This document shows positions 21,401 through 21,910 of a stretch of DNA of 21,910 nucleotides, piece by piece. Origin of the DNA: an uncultured Bacilli bacterium (GTDB lineage: Bacteria > Bacillota_I > Bacilli_A > RF39 > UBA660); assembly GCA_947632355.1 (NCBI GenBank), contig CANROY010000015.1, forward strand, positions 1-21,910. Direction: 5' to 3'. Made by a program: the position numbers and the translations under genes. Numbering within the stretch: position 1 is the first letter of the stretch; every line of letters begins with the position of its first letter. The notes under the pieces were generated by a model. That model worked only from the letters and a program-made list of their open reading frames with translations, did no database searches and was not told the DNA's origin.

Positions 21401-21832
21401 CTAGGATAACTTCCTTTTGATTTCTAAAGGAAGTGTTTTTAGTGTCTCATAGATTTCTTTGGTTTCTTTTTTGATTGCTTTTGTATCGGTATTTAATTGG
21501 CTTAATACCTCTTCAACCGCTTTATCATAATTTCTTTTGTATTTTTCGTTTAATGCATGCCAGTTGATGTTTTTGAATAGTATAGCCGTTTCTTTATGAA
21601 AAGGTAATTTATGTTGTAACATTAAAACAGCAATGACAGGATATCCCGGATAGCCTTGCCAAAAAGAAGCATTATCGTTTGAAACATAAGTATTATCTTT
21701 CCAAGTCACCTTGTATTGCTTCTTGCCATCAGAAGAGGTAACGATAGCTTCATTTTCTTCTACTAACACTCTTTCATCTGCAATACAACTATACGCTTCA
21801 TAAATTTTTGCAATCGGAGGCATTTTTAACAT
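21401..21832 (-). CDS. Conserved-looking hypothetical protein
   Basis: A 143-residue soluble protein starting MLKMPPIAKIYEAYSCIADE, with a tryptophan/glycine-rich centre (SFWQGYPGYPVIAVLMLQ, about 57-74) and a long charged helix at the C-terminus (about 98-140). I do not recognise it; the centre reads like a conserved core. AAAGGAA (about 21845-21851) lies 12 nt before ATG 21832; a GTG at 21841 and an ATG at 21823 are alternatives. Confidence 0.6.
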   Translation of the reverse strand: MLKMPPIAKIYEAYSCIADERVLVEENEAIVTSSDGKKQYKVTWKDNTYVSNDNASFWQGYPGYPVIAVLMLQHKLPFHKETAILFKNINWHALNEKYKRNYDKAVEEVLSQLNTDTKAIKKETKEIYETLKTLPLEIKRKLS

Positions 21833-21857
21833 TTTAACCACACATTCCTTTCACTTT

Positions 21858-21890
21858 GTTCAAGGCACACATAGTCATGAAAACTTGAAC
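21858..21890. repeat. Inverted repeat upstream of the 21832 gene
   Basis: GTTCAAG (21858-21864) and CTTGAAC (21884-21890) are perfect inverted repeats with a 19-nt gap, in the likely promoter region of the minus-strand gene. They could be a repressor operator, but no protein can be named. Confidence 0.3.
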
Positions 21891-21910
21891 TAAATTTATT
21901 TTATATCTAT

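Noticed and set aside
21380..21401. Hairpin GCAAAAATG/CATTTTTTTGC as terminator of the 21401 gene
   Set aside because: On the minus strand it is followed by ATAGAATATAG, not a T-run, and the stem is nearly all A-T.

Overview
This is an AT-rich (roughly 30% GC by eye), standard-code bacterial chromosome segment. Gene order and content point to Bacillota, class Bacilli or a close, genome-reduced gut-type lineage. The core is the rpsU-yqeY ... yqfC-yqfD ... ybeY-dgkA-era-yqzL-recO-glyRS block familiar from Bacillus. The yqfCD pair and an intact sigK-type sigma factor mean the lineage sporulates or recently did. TGG is used for Trp and TGA serves as stop, so this is not a code-4 mollicute.

Layout. 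1-1440: a 5'-degraded IS1182/IS5-like transposase. 1464-2650: the most interesting unit, an Abi_2/AbiF-like HEPN protein gene bracketed by three copies of a small hairpin RNA. The stem covaries between copies and the 13-nt loop is almost invariant. Two copies have their own near-identical strong promoters. 2723-4317: rpsU, yqeY and an unknown conserved-looking gene, separated by terminators. 4350-8931: one tight operon yqfC-yqfD-vanZ-ybeY-dgkA-era-yqzL-recO (sporulation, rRNA maturation, lipid kinase, ribosome assembly, DNA repair). phoH, pgpH and cdd are missing from their usual places. 8942-10500: a compact glycine T-box leader controlling a single-chain glycyl-tRNA synthetase. 10512-11455: sepF and a divIVA-like gene (cell division). 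11465-13132: accessory genes inserted at the 3' end of sigK. A 63-nt degenerate copy of the sigK 3' end lies on the far side of the insert, like the scar of an integration event. 13074-13769 (-): sigK. 13894-17855: an HD-fold protein that has lost all its metal-binding residues, then yqeG-yqeH-mutL. 17857-18689: an unknown gene with a consensus promoter. 18715-19890: a membrane-anchored polysaccharide deacetylase. 19876-21841 (-): a small membrane protein, a protein whose N-terminus resembles ART-like folds, a tRNA-Ile/tRNA-Glu pair and an unknown protein.

How the parts relate: most of the window is housekeeping (translation, ribosome assembly, envelope, division, mismatch repair). Accessory material sits in two islands: IS + Abi/RNA upstream of rpsU, and the cargo next to sigK. 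The Abi/RNA unit looks like an RNA-antitoxin/HEPN-toxin defence locus and is the best candidate for a system worth experimental work.
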